NCBI RefSeq assembly: GCF_022321485.1
Contig: NZ_JAKOGG010000002.1
Coordinates: 434,001-498,000 of the forward strand
Reading direction: 5' to 3'
From: Shewanella electrica
GTDB lineage: Bacteria > Pseudomonadota > Gammaproteobacteria > Enterobacterales > Shewanellaceae
Length of the DNA stretch: 64,000 nucleotides
Positions 17,539 through 24,166 of this stretch are shown one piece after another. The translations under genes and the position numbers were made by a program. Numbering within the stretch: the first letter of the stretch is position 1; every line of letters begins with the position of its first letter. The notes under the pieces were generated by a model, which saw only the letters and a program-made list of their open reading frames with translations, ran no database searches and was not told the origin of the DNA.

Positions 17539-17581
17539 ATATAACAAACTGAGGCGACGCGCCGTTTCTGAGCGGTTTACA
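17539..17581 (+). other. Integron attC-like site 2
   Basis: Starts ATATAACAAAC and ends GCGGTTTACA. R'' ATATAAC is the exact reverse complement of GTTATAT at 16874-16880, the start of the same cassette. The core folds as AAAC-(TGA bulge)-GGCG-ACG-CGCC-GTTT, i.e. a short stem with extrahelical bases, as expected for attC. It is unusually short (43 bp). An alternative pair, GTTAGCT at 16983 with AGCTAAC at 17896, would give a different parse. Confidence 0.5.
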
Positions 17582-17901
17582 TGATGAATAGAGCAGCAGC
17601 GTTAAGAGACGAATTTCCAATCTTGGTATACCTACTAGAGACTTGGTACTACCAAGATATTTGGGTGGAATTCAAAACGGATATTGAAATATGGCAAGCG
17701 GCATTTGCCTCTGCGGAAGACCGTGGAATCGCTGCGACAATTGCTGAGGTGTCGTTAATGCTAAAGATGTCTGAACAAGAAATTCACAACTTTGTGCGAT
17801 GCTTTGCTGAGAATAACCATCACCACAGTGCTGGCAACTCAAAAATATGGCTGCAAAACTTGCAGCAATGGCTGTTAAACAAAGGCTGTAGTCAAAGCTA
17901 A
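17581..17901 (+). CDS. CdiI-like contact-dependent inhibition immunity protein
   Basis: A 106-residue acidic soluble protein. FPILVYLLETWYYQDIWVEF, followed by a central helical block WQAAFASAEDRGIAATIAEVSLMLKMSEQEIHNFV and a terminal WLQNLQQWLL, follows the pattern of the CDI immunity family (FP.L..LL..Y...D...E, then E...LL, ending WL..I...L). Such proteins bind and neutralise the toxic C-terminal domain of a CdiA or related toxin delivered by a neighbour. No cdiA/cdiB is in the window. The ATG falls directly at the attC-like border, so the gene starts almost at the cassette edge with little leader. Confidence 0.6.
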   Translation: MMNRAAALRDEFPILVYLLETWYYQDIWVEFKTDIEIWQAAFASAEDRGIAATIAEVSLMLKMSEQEIHNFVRCFAENNHHHSAGNSKIWLQNLQQWLLNKGCSQS

Positions 17902-18404
17902 CCAGGGCATGTTGTCACGCACATTTAGGGTGTTCGATAGCCTTTTTGTTGTTTCATCTGTACTTAGCGTCGCCATTGCTGCTCTCACCAATTAGCTGCG
18001 AGTTTGCTCCAAAACGAGTTAACTCGTTGTCTGTGGTGCAGTCAAATGCTGACTTTCTCGCCTACAAATTTTCATCCATTTCACGCAAATGTTGTCCTTC
18101 TTTGAAATACCTAAAAGCTGTACGGGTATGCAGTCATATTGAAATCATGGCGATTTTTATCCCAACCCCATGCGCGTTTTTACATTCCAATATAAATAAA
18201 TATCAATAAATTCATTTGGTTATAAAATATATGGGTTAGGTAATAAGTTTGAGAAACGCACATGCGCGTTTTTCCAGATGGTGAATTGAGTAAAATGCTG
18301 ATAAGTTCATTACATACAAATAGTTAACTGTGCGCGTTTTAACTGGTCCAACGAGGTAAACGCGCATGCGCACGAATAAAATGTTATACGTTTTGGAGGG
18401 ATTC
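17902..18404. repeat. AT-rich non-coding stretch with repeated ATGCGCG(TTTT) hairpin elements
   Basis: About 500 bp without a supportable gene. Four copies of a short element lie in 18169-18373: CATGCGCGTTTTTA (18169), AAACGCACATGCGCGTTTT (18254), GTGCGCGTTTT (18330) and AAACGCGCATGCGCAC (18358), the last inverted relative to the others. The third and fourth pair with each other to form a long stem. Either a degenerate cassette or spacer DNA between cassettes. Confidence 0.5.
18323..18389 (+). other. Possible integron attC-like site 3
   Basis: AGTTAAC near 18323 and GTTATAC at 18383-18389 bracket an inverted repeat made of GTGCGCGTTT and AAACGCGCA(T)GCGCAC. The right box starts the next cassette with certainty (its reverse complement CGTATAAC is at 18713). 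The left box is only a partial match to the start of the preceding cassette, so the site is tentative. Confidence 0.35.
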
Positions 18405-18719
18405 ATGCGTTACATTCTGGTTTTAGTATTTCTTTTGGCAATTAGTGGCAAAGTACTTGCCAATGAGTCGGTCACAATTTTTGTAAAGGAAAGCAGCTAT
18501 TCAATCAACAGCTCGGATGAAGAGCTGAACTCAACAGAATTAGAAAGTAAGTTGAAACAAATAAAGTTTTCACTGGTTACCTTAGACGTTGACTATTGTG
18601 CAGGGCCAGTTATGGTTGCTGAGGTTTATGTCGCACTTTCAAATGCCAACCCTTCAGTCAAAGACGTTCAGCTAAAAACAAGTGGCAGCCATGAAGAAAG
18701 TAAATGCAAAAACGTATAA
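18405..18719 (+). CDS. Secreted ExbD-periplasmic-domain-like cassette protein
   Basis: A 104-residue exported protein. ATG 18405 is chosen because GGAGGG lies four bases upstream and a clean signal peptide follows (MRYILVLVFLLAISGKVLA, cleavage before NES). The mature part, SVTIFVKESSYSINSSDEEL, then ELESKLKQI and VAEVYVALSNANPSVKDVQL, has the beta-alpha-beta order of the periplasmic domain of ExbD/TolR, but without the usual membrane anchor and with two Cys (DYCAG, SKCKN). Resemblance is weak. The stop overlaps R'' CGTATAAC of the attC, marking this as a complete cassette (18384-18806). Confidence 0.6.
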   Translation: MRYILVLVFLLAISGKVLANESVTIFVKESSYSINSSDEELNSTELESKLKQIKFSLVTLDVDYCAGPVMVAEVYVALSNANPSVKDVQLKTSGSHEESKCKNV

Positions 18720-18812
18720 CAAATTGCTTAATTTCGTTCCGGCCACAAACAACATGGCCTTCACTGGACTGCCTACGCTGCGCTGCGGCAGCCAATTAGC
18801 AAAGCGTTAGCC
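18713..18812 (+). other. Integron attC site 4
   Basis: R'' CGTATAAC (18713-18720) followed by AA; R' GCGTTAGCC (GTTAGCC at 18806-18812). R'' is an exact 8-bp reverse complement of GTTATACG at 18383-18390, the start of the same cassette, which is the diagnostic feature of an integrated gene cassette. Inner arms AATTGCTTAA and AATTAGCAA add imperfect pairing. Length 100 bp, within the normal attC range. Confidence 0.75.
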
Positions 18813-18828
18813 TCTTTAAGGAGAAATC

Positions 18829-19659
18829 GTGTTCTATCACGTAATAATTAAACCAAAATCAGATAAGTATTACGGTGAGTACAAAACAGATCTCACCAAA
18901 GAACAGTTGATTTCAAGATTTGTTGAGCCCTATGAGAAAGGAATGCCAATCGTCATTAACGGAAAAACTGTTCAACCAAATGATCTAGAGCGAATAACAA
19001 TCTCAAAAAGCGAAAGAACAATTGAGTCTTTTATCCCTCAGATTAAAGCTGAGGATCAAGCATCATCAGTTGCGTTTATTGGAGGGCCATCTTACACATA
19101 CCAAGCAATTGGAAGAGCTACAGATGTAACAGATGACTTTATCGAAGGCGCTGTCGGATACAAGAAAGCCCTAACAGAAACTAAAAGCAATACCGAAAAG
19201 GCTAAAGAAGGCGAGCCCACTAGAGTGTTTATTGTTCATGGTCATGATGAAAGCGCTCAAAATAAAGCTGCTAGATTTGTTGAGAAGTTAGGCTTTGAAG
19301 CAATTATCCTTCATGAGAAAGCTAGTTCTGGAAGAACGATAATTGAAAAAATCGAGCATTATTCAGATGTTGGATTCGCAATTGTTCTATATACCCCCGA
19401 TGATGTTGGTAATGTTAAGTCAGAATCCGATAATTTGAATGTTCGCGCGAGGCAGAATGTGGTTTTTGAACATGGCTATCTTATCGGTAGACTTGGTCGC
19501 CAAAACGTCTCCGCTCTAGTTGACGGTAAGCTTGAGCTTCCAAACGACATTAGTGGTGTCGTATACATTAGTCTCGATGAAGGATCGGCTTGGCACCTAC
19601 AACTAGCAAAAGAGATGAAACAGTCTGGCTATAAAATAGACATGAACAAACTAATTTAA
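18829..19659 (+). CDS. TIR-like nucleotide-binding protein in an integron cassette
   Basis: A 276-residue cytosolic protein, GTG start with an AAGGAG site. The N-terminal ~120 residues are of unknown fold (IIKPKSDKYYGEYKTDLTKE). About 130-260 form the PF10137-type TIR-like domain: RVFIVHGHDESAQNKAARF, EKASSGRTIIEKIEHYSDVGFAIVLYTPDD, then NVRARQNVVFEHGYLIGRLG. Such domains are NAD-related and occur as effectors in CBASS/Pycsar/TIR antiphage systems. No cyclase or sensor gene is adjacent, so a self-contained defence or signalling role is an inference. The cassette (18807-19701) begins GTTAGCC and its attC begins GGCTAAC, exact partners. AT-rich relative to the chromosome. Confidence 0.85.
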   Translation: MFYHVIIKPKSDKYYGEYKTDLTKEQLISRFVEPYEKGMPIVINGKTVQPNDLERITISKSERTIESFIPQIKAEDQASSVAFIGGPSYTYQAIGRATDVTDDFIEGAVGYKKALTETKSNTEKAKEGEPTRVFIVHGHDESAQNKAARFVEKLGFEAIILHEKASSGRTIIEKIEHYSDVGFAIVLYTPDDVGNVKSESDNLNVRARQNVVFEHGYLIGRLGRQNVSALVDGKLELPNDISGVVYISLDEGSAWHLQLAKEMKQSGYKIDMNKLI

Positions 19660-19707
19660 GGCTAACAAAGCGTTGCACCGGACAAGCCGGTGAACGCGGC
19701 GTTAACC
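19660..19707 (+). other. Integron attC site 5
   Basis: R'' GGCTAACAA (19660) is the exact reverse complement of GTTAGCC at 18806, the start of the TIR cassette. The core pairs GCGTT-(bulged G 19675)-CACCGG with CCGGTG-AACGC around a five-base loop; a single extrahelical base in an otherwise perfect stem is typical of attC. R' is GGCGTTAACC. At 48 bp it is compact, but the fold is the clearest in the cluster. Confidence 0.8.
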
Positions 19708-19748
19708 CATAGAAATTTTTATTCGAAATTGACGAGTTAGGGTTGATG

Positions 19749-19792
19749 CTTTAACTCAAAAATGTCCCAACCGCGTTGGAGTTACGTTATAT
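19749..19792 (+). other. Possible terminal attC-like hairpin
   Basis: CTTTAAC and GTTATAT flank a hairpin TAACTC...CCAAC-CGC-GTTGG-AGTTA. With the preceding border at 19701 it would close an 85-bp cassette without a gene. The R''/R' match to the cassette start (TTAACC) is partial, so this is tentative. Confidence 0.3.
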
Positions 19793-19829
19793 GTTTTCAG
19801 TCTGTATTGAACTGAAAACCGCAGGCAAA

Positions 19830-19852
19830 GGCTAACGCATTGCTTGTTAGCC
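19830..19852 (-). repeat. Inverted repeat resembling a collapsed attC in reverse orientation
   Basis: GGCTAACGC and TTGTTAGCC form a perfect 7-bp inverted repeat with nine bases between. Read on the minus strand it starts GGCTAACAA and ends GCGTTAGCC, exactly the outer boxes of the TIR cassette borders, but the inner stem is missing. Possibly a remnant of a reversed cassette end. Confidence 0.3.
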
Positions 19853-19951
19853 AACGTTACCACGTTCCAGCATGCCAGTTGTTTTGAGCCGACATGGCTT
19901 ACAAATCCAGCGTGGTGCGAAGCGTTGTTCGCACCTGCGCTAGCTTGATGT

Positions 19952-21217
19952 TTAGGTTTGCTGATAGCCAGCAGTGCTGAGCTGGCAGCTTGGGCAAACA
20001 AACAGATAATGCATCCCTTCACCATATTCCTCTGTCTCGGCGCGGCTGATTTGCGCGACAAAGGTCATAGTTTGTTGGCACTGCGGGCAACAAGGATAAT
20101 CGGTATCTTGTACCCAAGCAGGCAAGCCGCCAAGTTGTGATTGGGTGGTGGCGCTTAAAAATTCATGCGCGGCAAACCAGGCGGGGCGCTGCTTGCCTAG
20201 TTTGAAATTGGTCGCGGGGGCGAGTTCCCAATCATCTTCTTGCATAACGGCCTCGGTATCGAGCCAACAGTTGGCGCCTCCAGCACCAATACGGGTGAAT
20301 AACTCTGCGCCGCCAAAACAGCTGCACACTTGGCAGTTCTTTAGTGCTAATACATCACCATCAAATGGCAGAAATCGACACTCAGGCGCGGTTAAATCTA
20401 TACCTAGCATGATCGTGAGCGGATGCTGACATTGCGGGCAGGGCGTGGATTCGGTGGTAAACGCATGATGACCGCTGCGGTTAGCGGTGATTTCTAACGG
20501 GTAACAAGCATCAAAGTACAAGTTGCGCCGTTGGTCATTGGCATCCAACTCCCAGCCAGCTTCATGGGCATATTGCCACGGCGGGCAATAAAGCAATGAC
20601 GCCCAATTCGGTGGTGTGCGGCGCCACGCGGCAAATTGCTGCACGACTTGTGCATTGCCAATCCACGCTAATGCGCAAAGTAGATTGTTGAGCTCGCCGC
20701 GGTCTGTGCGGTATTGCTCAATGCGCTCAAGCAATAACTGCGTCATGGCTGCATCGGCACTGCGAAAGATCATCGCGGGCGCATCAGCATGGTGTTGCAG
20801 TAGATAGTGTTGCAAGCGGCTGAGATCGCCTTGGCTGAATGCGGCCAACTCTAACGACAAGTCACTAAAGTAATCATTGTCGCCTGCTTGATGGCGCGCA
20901 ATGTCGTGCGCGATCAAATCATCGACTTGGGATTGGTTTAACTGCTGATATAACGCGGTGATATCGCCTTGGTAGCTGGCATAGCGGATTAACTTATTAA
21001 ACGGCCGCTGCACATGGCGCTGTTTAATAATCTCGACCGCATCGGTTAATCCGGCATAGGGATCAATATCTTGCCGATTGGCGGCGATATAAGCCTGTTC
21101 AGCTTGTTGCTGCTGTTTTCGCTGACATGGCATACACAAGCCGCCGGTACGTTCGGCGGTTTCTGGTAGGATCATCGCGGCACAATCGGCGCTGATACAG
21201 TTTACTTTTTCACTCAT
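19952..21217 (-). CDS. Zinc-ribbon protein with DUF1963-like C-terminus
   Basis: A 421-residue soluble protein. The N-terminus has a Cys cluster (CISADCAAMI, GLCMPC) like a small zinc finger. A helical middle region follows. A second Cys pair region (TPCPQCQHPLTIMLG, KNCQVCSC) comes next, and a C-terminal part with LGGLPAWVQDTDYPCCPQCQQTMTFV and FVCPSC resembles the GG.P.W.QD..P.C..C...M.F block of DUF1963-type proteins. Probably binds two or more zinc ions. It heads toward the cassette cluster and is transcribed with the two genes to its right (21248, 21556), on the strand opposite to the other immunity-like genes. Function unknown. Confidence 0.7.
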   Translation of the reverse strand: MSEKVNCISADCAAMILPETAERTGGLCMPCQRKQQQQAEQAYIAANRQDIDPYAGLTDAVEIIKQRHVQRPFNKLIRYASYQGDITALYQQLNQSQVDDLIAHDIARHQAGDNDYFSDLSLELAAFSQGDLSRLQHYLLQHHADAPAMIFRSADAAMTQLLLERIEQYRTDRGELNNLLCALAWIGNAQVVQQFAAWRRTPPNWASLLYCPPWQYAHEAGWELDANDQRRNLYFDACYPLEITANRSGHHAFTTESTPCPQCQHPLTIMLGIDLTAPECRFLPFDGDVLALKNCQVCSCFGGAELFTRIGAGGANCWLDTEAVMQEDDWELAPATNFKLGKQRPAWFAAHEFLSATTQSQLGGLPAWVQDTDYPCCPQCQQTMTFVAQISRAETEEYGEGMHYLFVCPSCQLSTAGYQQT

Positions 21218-21247
21218 AGCAACATCCTTGTATTGTATTCCTTTAGC

Positions 21248-21535
21248 TTATGCTTTCAGCAACTTGCCTTTGTAAATGGCAAACAGTGCAATAACGGCAC
21301 CGCTGAAAGTGACCCAAGACAGGCTTTGCAGTAGCTGTTCGTCGTGGATAAAGAAACTAGACACAGCGCTGACTAGCATCACCAGCGCACCAAACATTTT
21401 CAGTTTGACCATCTTAGGTTCGTTAAACAGCCACTCGCTACAATGCGGGCATTGAAACTCCATGCCGCGTTGACCATCGCGCACCTTTTTGATTTTGCGG
21501 GCACTAAATTTCTCAGTACATGCGGGACACTGCAT
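21248..21535 (-). CDS. Small zinc-ribbon membrane protein
   Basis: A 95-residue protein: an N-terminal zinc ribbon with two CxxC pairs (CPAC at 3-6, CPHC at about 29-32) followed by two membrane segments at about 45-65 and 71-90. The ribbon probably sits on the cytoplasmic side. It lies between the DUF1963-like and SUKH genes in the same orientation, gaps about 20-30 bp, so an operon is likely. No specific family recognised. Confidence 0.7.
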   Translation of the reverse strand: MQCPACTEKFSARKIKKVRDGQRGMEFQCPHCSEWLFNEPKMVKLKMFGALVMLVSAVSSFFIHDEQLLQSLSWVTFSGAVIALFAIYKGKLLKA

Positions 21536-21555
21536 AAAAACTCCGTGGTATTGGG

Positions 21556-22092
21556 TTATTCAGGGAAAATAAATTCATCAGGATCTTGTTCAAAAGCCGT
21601 CAGTGAGGCGTGCAGTAGTTGCGAAAAATCGTCGCACACCCACACTATGGCATCGGGATCGTGTTGAAAGCCGATGATTTGTTGCTGCTTGTGATCAAAT
21701 ATCAATAGCAACTCACCACCGCCGAATGCGGCAAAAGGCAACCAATGAGCTTGATACCAGCCAGTATCAATGCGTGAGTCACGCGGTTCGGGAGCTTGAT
21801 AGTCGGCATAGTTGGGCGCACGCCGTTGCATGCTCGCTCGCGCGGCCAACGCTTGTTGCAGCGATAAAAAATCATACCCGGTGAGGAAATTTGGACGGGC
21901 AAACATGGCTTGCCAACTGTCACCACCATCGGCCACTTGCCAAGCGCTACGCAGACTTGGGGCGATGCTAAAACCGAGTTGTTGTTCGGCCGCAAGCAGT
22001 GCGGCGTCAGTGGCTGGTGCCGCTAAGTTAAATGGCACTTGTTGAGCCAGATACAAGGCGCTAAGTCGCTGACAATATTCGCTAAAACCCAT
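21556..22092 (-). CDS. SMI1/KNR4 (SUKH) family immunity-type protein
   Basis: A 178-residue soluble protein with the SUKH pattern: DAALLAAEQQLGFSIAPSLRSAWQVADGG (L...E..LG..LP..L......NGG), then LPFAAFGGGELLLIFDHKQQQIIGF and VWVCDDFSQLLHAS. SUKH proteins are immunity proteins against diverse nuclease and other toxins, or regulators in eukaryotes. First gene of the three-gene minus-strand set. The palindromic operator at 22244-22260 lies about 150 bp upstream, in the space shared with the divergent gene at 22320. Confidence 0.8.
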   Translation of the reverse strand: MGFSEYCQRLSALYLAQQVPFNLAAPATDAALLAAEQQLGFSIAPSLRSAWQVADGGDSWQAMFARPNFLTGYDFLSLQQALAARASMQRRAPNYADYQAPEPRDSRIDTGWYQAHWLPFAAFGGGELLLIFDHKQQQIIGFQHDPDAIVWVCDDFSQLLHASLTAFEQDPDEFIFPE

Positions 22093-22243
22093 AATTCAAC
22101 TCTATCCGTTACTACACTCTAGCCGTATTAAATCCGCCAGAGTAACTGCTGGTGCGAGTGTTGATATTTTGCTGACCGAGTGTGACTTAGGCGTGTCAAA
22201 AAAGCCGATAGGTGAGCATAACAAATAAAAACGGTGCAATTGC

Positions 22244-22260
22244 GTGACTTATTATGTCAC
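22244..22260. promoter_or_regulatory. Palindromic operator in divergent promoter region
   Basis: GTGACTTATTATGTCAC, a 17-bp palindrome with one mismatch, of the same class as the elements at 62-96 and 6549-6565. It lies between the divergent SUKH gene (minus) and the 22320 gene (plus), about 60 bp before the latter's start, and could control either. Confidence 0.5.
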
Positions 22261-22319
22261 AGCCAGTATGGTGTCGCGCAAGTTGTTTTACTGGAAACAG
22301 TCGTTAGGACGTTAAGCAT

Positions 22320-23117
22320 ATGGAACATGGCGCGATAGCAAAACAGATCGTTAACAGCTCGTACATCAACACGATGGAGACGGATATCCGTGGCTTATTA
22401 AATTGGCAGTGGCGTAGCCTCAGCCAAGGTGAAAGCCCACAGGAACTGATCATCAATCCGCTCAAACATCGTTGGCAGTTAGCGTTGACGGACCCACAAC
22501 CCAATAGTGAATCTCCGCAGTATTATTCCTACAAAAACCGCCTGTTAATGGCGATTTTGCTGCACAAGTATGGTTTAGTCGATACCGTTTTAACTGCGCA
22601 AGCGCTCAAGGATATCGACCTATTGAATGAGCGCGTGGTGTTGTCGGATCAATTTTTCCGCCAAAGTGATGCGCTGAAAACGCTGCTCAGCACGCCAACT
22701 AGCCTCATTGCCCGCAAACCCAATAAAGCCGACAGCCCGACGTTTTTCCGCCAAGGTGATGTGGTTAGCATTCGTTATGGCGACTATTACTACTGCGCCT
22801 ACGTGTTTGATATGTATGGCTATAACCAGATGCCCGCTATACAGCTATTTGCCAAACGTTTCAGCCAACCGCCGCAATTGGCTGAGCTTGACGGCGTAGC
22901 CGCGTTGACGTTACCACGCGCTGGTGAGGCGCGAGTCGAGCAATGGTATGTGGCTGGCTTAAATTGGCTGCCCGATCCAGCAGGGCAGGTCGAACTCATC
23001 AAAGCGCAAAGTCCAATCACGCCAACGCTGACGGCACCGACCTTTGGTATCACCATGGCCGAGTGGTTTACTTGGCAGCAGCAGTTGCCGCAACTGTTTG
23101 AGGATATGAGGAGCTAA
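22320..23117 (+). CDS. Hypothetical protein, possible Imm26-like segment
   Basis: A 265-residue soluble protein. The central FFRQGDVVSIRYGDYYYCAYVFDM has the look of Imm26-type proteins (GD...I.L.DG.Y.Y..V), a small beta-barrel. The flanks (a helical N-terminus with WQWRSLSQGE and a C-terminus MAEWFTWQQQLPQLFEDM) are not recognised. It starts a plus-strand chain of small genes with gaps of only 2-16 bp (23120, 23915, 24167). Member of the immunity-gene bank by context. Assignment weak. Confidence 0.6.
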   Translation: MEHGAIAKQIVNSSYINTMETDIRGLLNWQWRSLSQGESPQELIINPLKHRWQLALTDPQPNSESPQYYSYKNRLLMAILLHKYGLVDTVLTAQALKDIDLLNERVVLSDQFFRQSDALKTLLSTPTSLIARKPNKADSPTFFRQGDVVSIRYGDYYYCAYVFDMYGYNQMPAIQLFAKRFSQPPQLAELDGVAALTLPRAGEARVEQWYVAGLNWLPDPAGQVELIKAQSPITPTLTAPTFGITMAEWFTWQQQLPQLFEDMRS

Positions 23118-23119
23118 CA

Positions 23120-23899
23120 ATGAAAACGGAATTCCGCAGCGCGCCGCATGAACGCGTTGATTTATGTTGTGATTATTATCGACTGACCGACTACCAAAGT
23201 TTTGATGAGGTGTTGGCATTCTACGAGCAGCAGCGCGCCGCCGAGCCAGACCATCAATGGTTGCTCACCTTAGATGATCTGGCACAAGCCGATTACACCT
23301 CTTGTCATGCTTGCTTATCGCATGACCTCGATGACGTTCGCACCCTCAGCACCGCGTTAGATCTGTCGCATTTGCCAGCGACGCGCTTTGAAGATGGCAA
23401 GCACGTTGGCTATGTGACGCTTCCCGCCGAAATGATCATTCGCCAAACCAATTTTCAGCAGCGGTTAGCCGAGACCAGTTTTGAGCAAGTGATTGAGCGC
23501 AATATCGGTTTTACCACGGACTATGAAGTAGATTTTTTGCGCGCCAACCAGCAACCGCTTAGCGTGATTGATGATGTGATATTGCTGATCAAAGTGCCAG
23601 TCAGTGAGCCGCTTGAGGCACTGCTTGGCTTACCTAATGGCTATTTCAGCAGTGATTTGTCACCGATGGAAAGCTATCGCTTGGCGGAGCGGCTACAGCG
23701 TGATTTTGGGTATCGGTTGCTTGGGGTGGGAGCTAGCTATTTAGGCTTTTACCAAACCCGCGCGTTAACCGGCGCTGATGTCACGCAACTGCTCATGTTA
23801 ATGCAGCAGGTTTACCGCGATATCACTCCTGAACAGCTACAGCAAGTTGAGCAGGTGGTGACTCACCAGCCGTTGTTATTACTGAGTTATACCGAATAA
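23120..23899 (+). CDS. DUF4253-like protein
   Basis: A 259-residue soluble protein. The C-terminal half VPVSEPLEALLGLPNGYFSSDLSPMESYRLAERLQRDFGYRLLGVGASYLGFYQTRALTG, cited here by its parts, follows the DUF4253 order (P.EA...L..G..N..P.P.E......W...YGA....). Many DUF4253 proteins sit in polymorphic-toxin loci as presumed immunity proteins. Two bases separate it from the preceding stop, and GAGGAG provides its ribosome site, so the pair is coupled. Moderate certainty. Confidence 0.6.
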   Translation: MKTEFRSAPHERVDLCCDYYRLTDYQSFDEVLAFYEQQRAAEPDHQWLLTLDDLAQADYTSCHACLSHDLDDVRTLSTALDLSHLPATRFEDGKHVGYVTLPAEMIIRQTNFQQRLAETSFEQVIERNIGFTTDYEVDFLRANQQPLSVIDDVILLIKVPVSEPLEALLGLPNGYFSSDLSPMESYRLAERLQRDFGYRLLGVGASYLGFYQTRALTGADVTQLLMLMQQVYRDITPEQLQQVEQVVTHQPLLLLSYTE

Positions 23900-23914
23900 C
23901 CGAGGAAAGGTACG

Positions 23915-24157
23915 ATGGCTCTCGAATGGCCGACAAACGAAGAATGTTACGCCGCCATGGCAGCGCTGGCGCACGACTATTTTACTGGCGCGCAATTAGC
24001 CAAGTGGCAGCAACATATTGACGATGGGCTGGCGCGGGGGCAGATGCCAGCAGGCAAGGGATTTTTGCATGAGCTTGGCGGTGCCGTTAAAGTCGGCTCG
24101 CCGCTGACGCCACAGCAAAAACAGTGGTTTGATACAATTTGTGCCGTTTGCATTTGA
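23915..24157 (+). CDS. Small hypothetical protein in immunity operon
   Basis: An 80-residue soluble protein, not recognised. Predicted helices (NEECYAAMAALAHDYFTG, LAKWQQHIDDGLARG) and a C-terminal TPQQKQWFDTICAVCI ending with a Cys pair. Ribosome site GAGGAAAGG. Linked by 15 bp to the preceding gene and 9 bp to the next, so part of the same transcript. Confidence 0.6.
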   Translation: MALEWPTNEECYAAMAALAHDYFTGAQLAKWQQHIDDGLARGQMPAGKGFLHELGGAVKVGSPLTPQQKQWFDTICAVCI

Positions 24158-24166
24158 GGTAAAACG

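Noticed and set aside
17946-18209. Open frame of 87 codons in the AT-rich spacer
   Set aside because: No ribosome site, low-complexity composition and a tail made of repeated-element sequence; more likely chance.
19756-20061. 101-codon minus-strand frame crossing the end of the zinc-ribbon gene
   Set aside because: Overlaps a well-supported gene in another frame and the cassette remnants; no recognisable domain.
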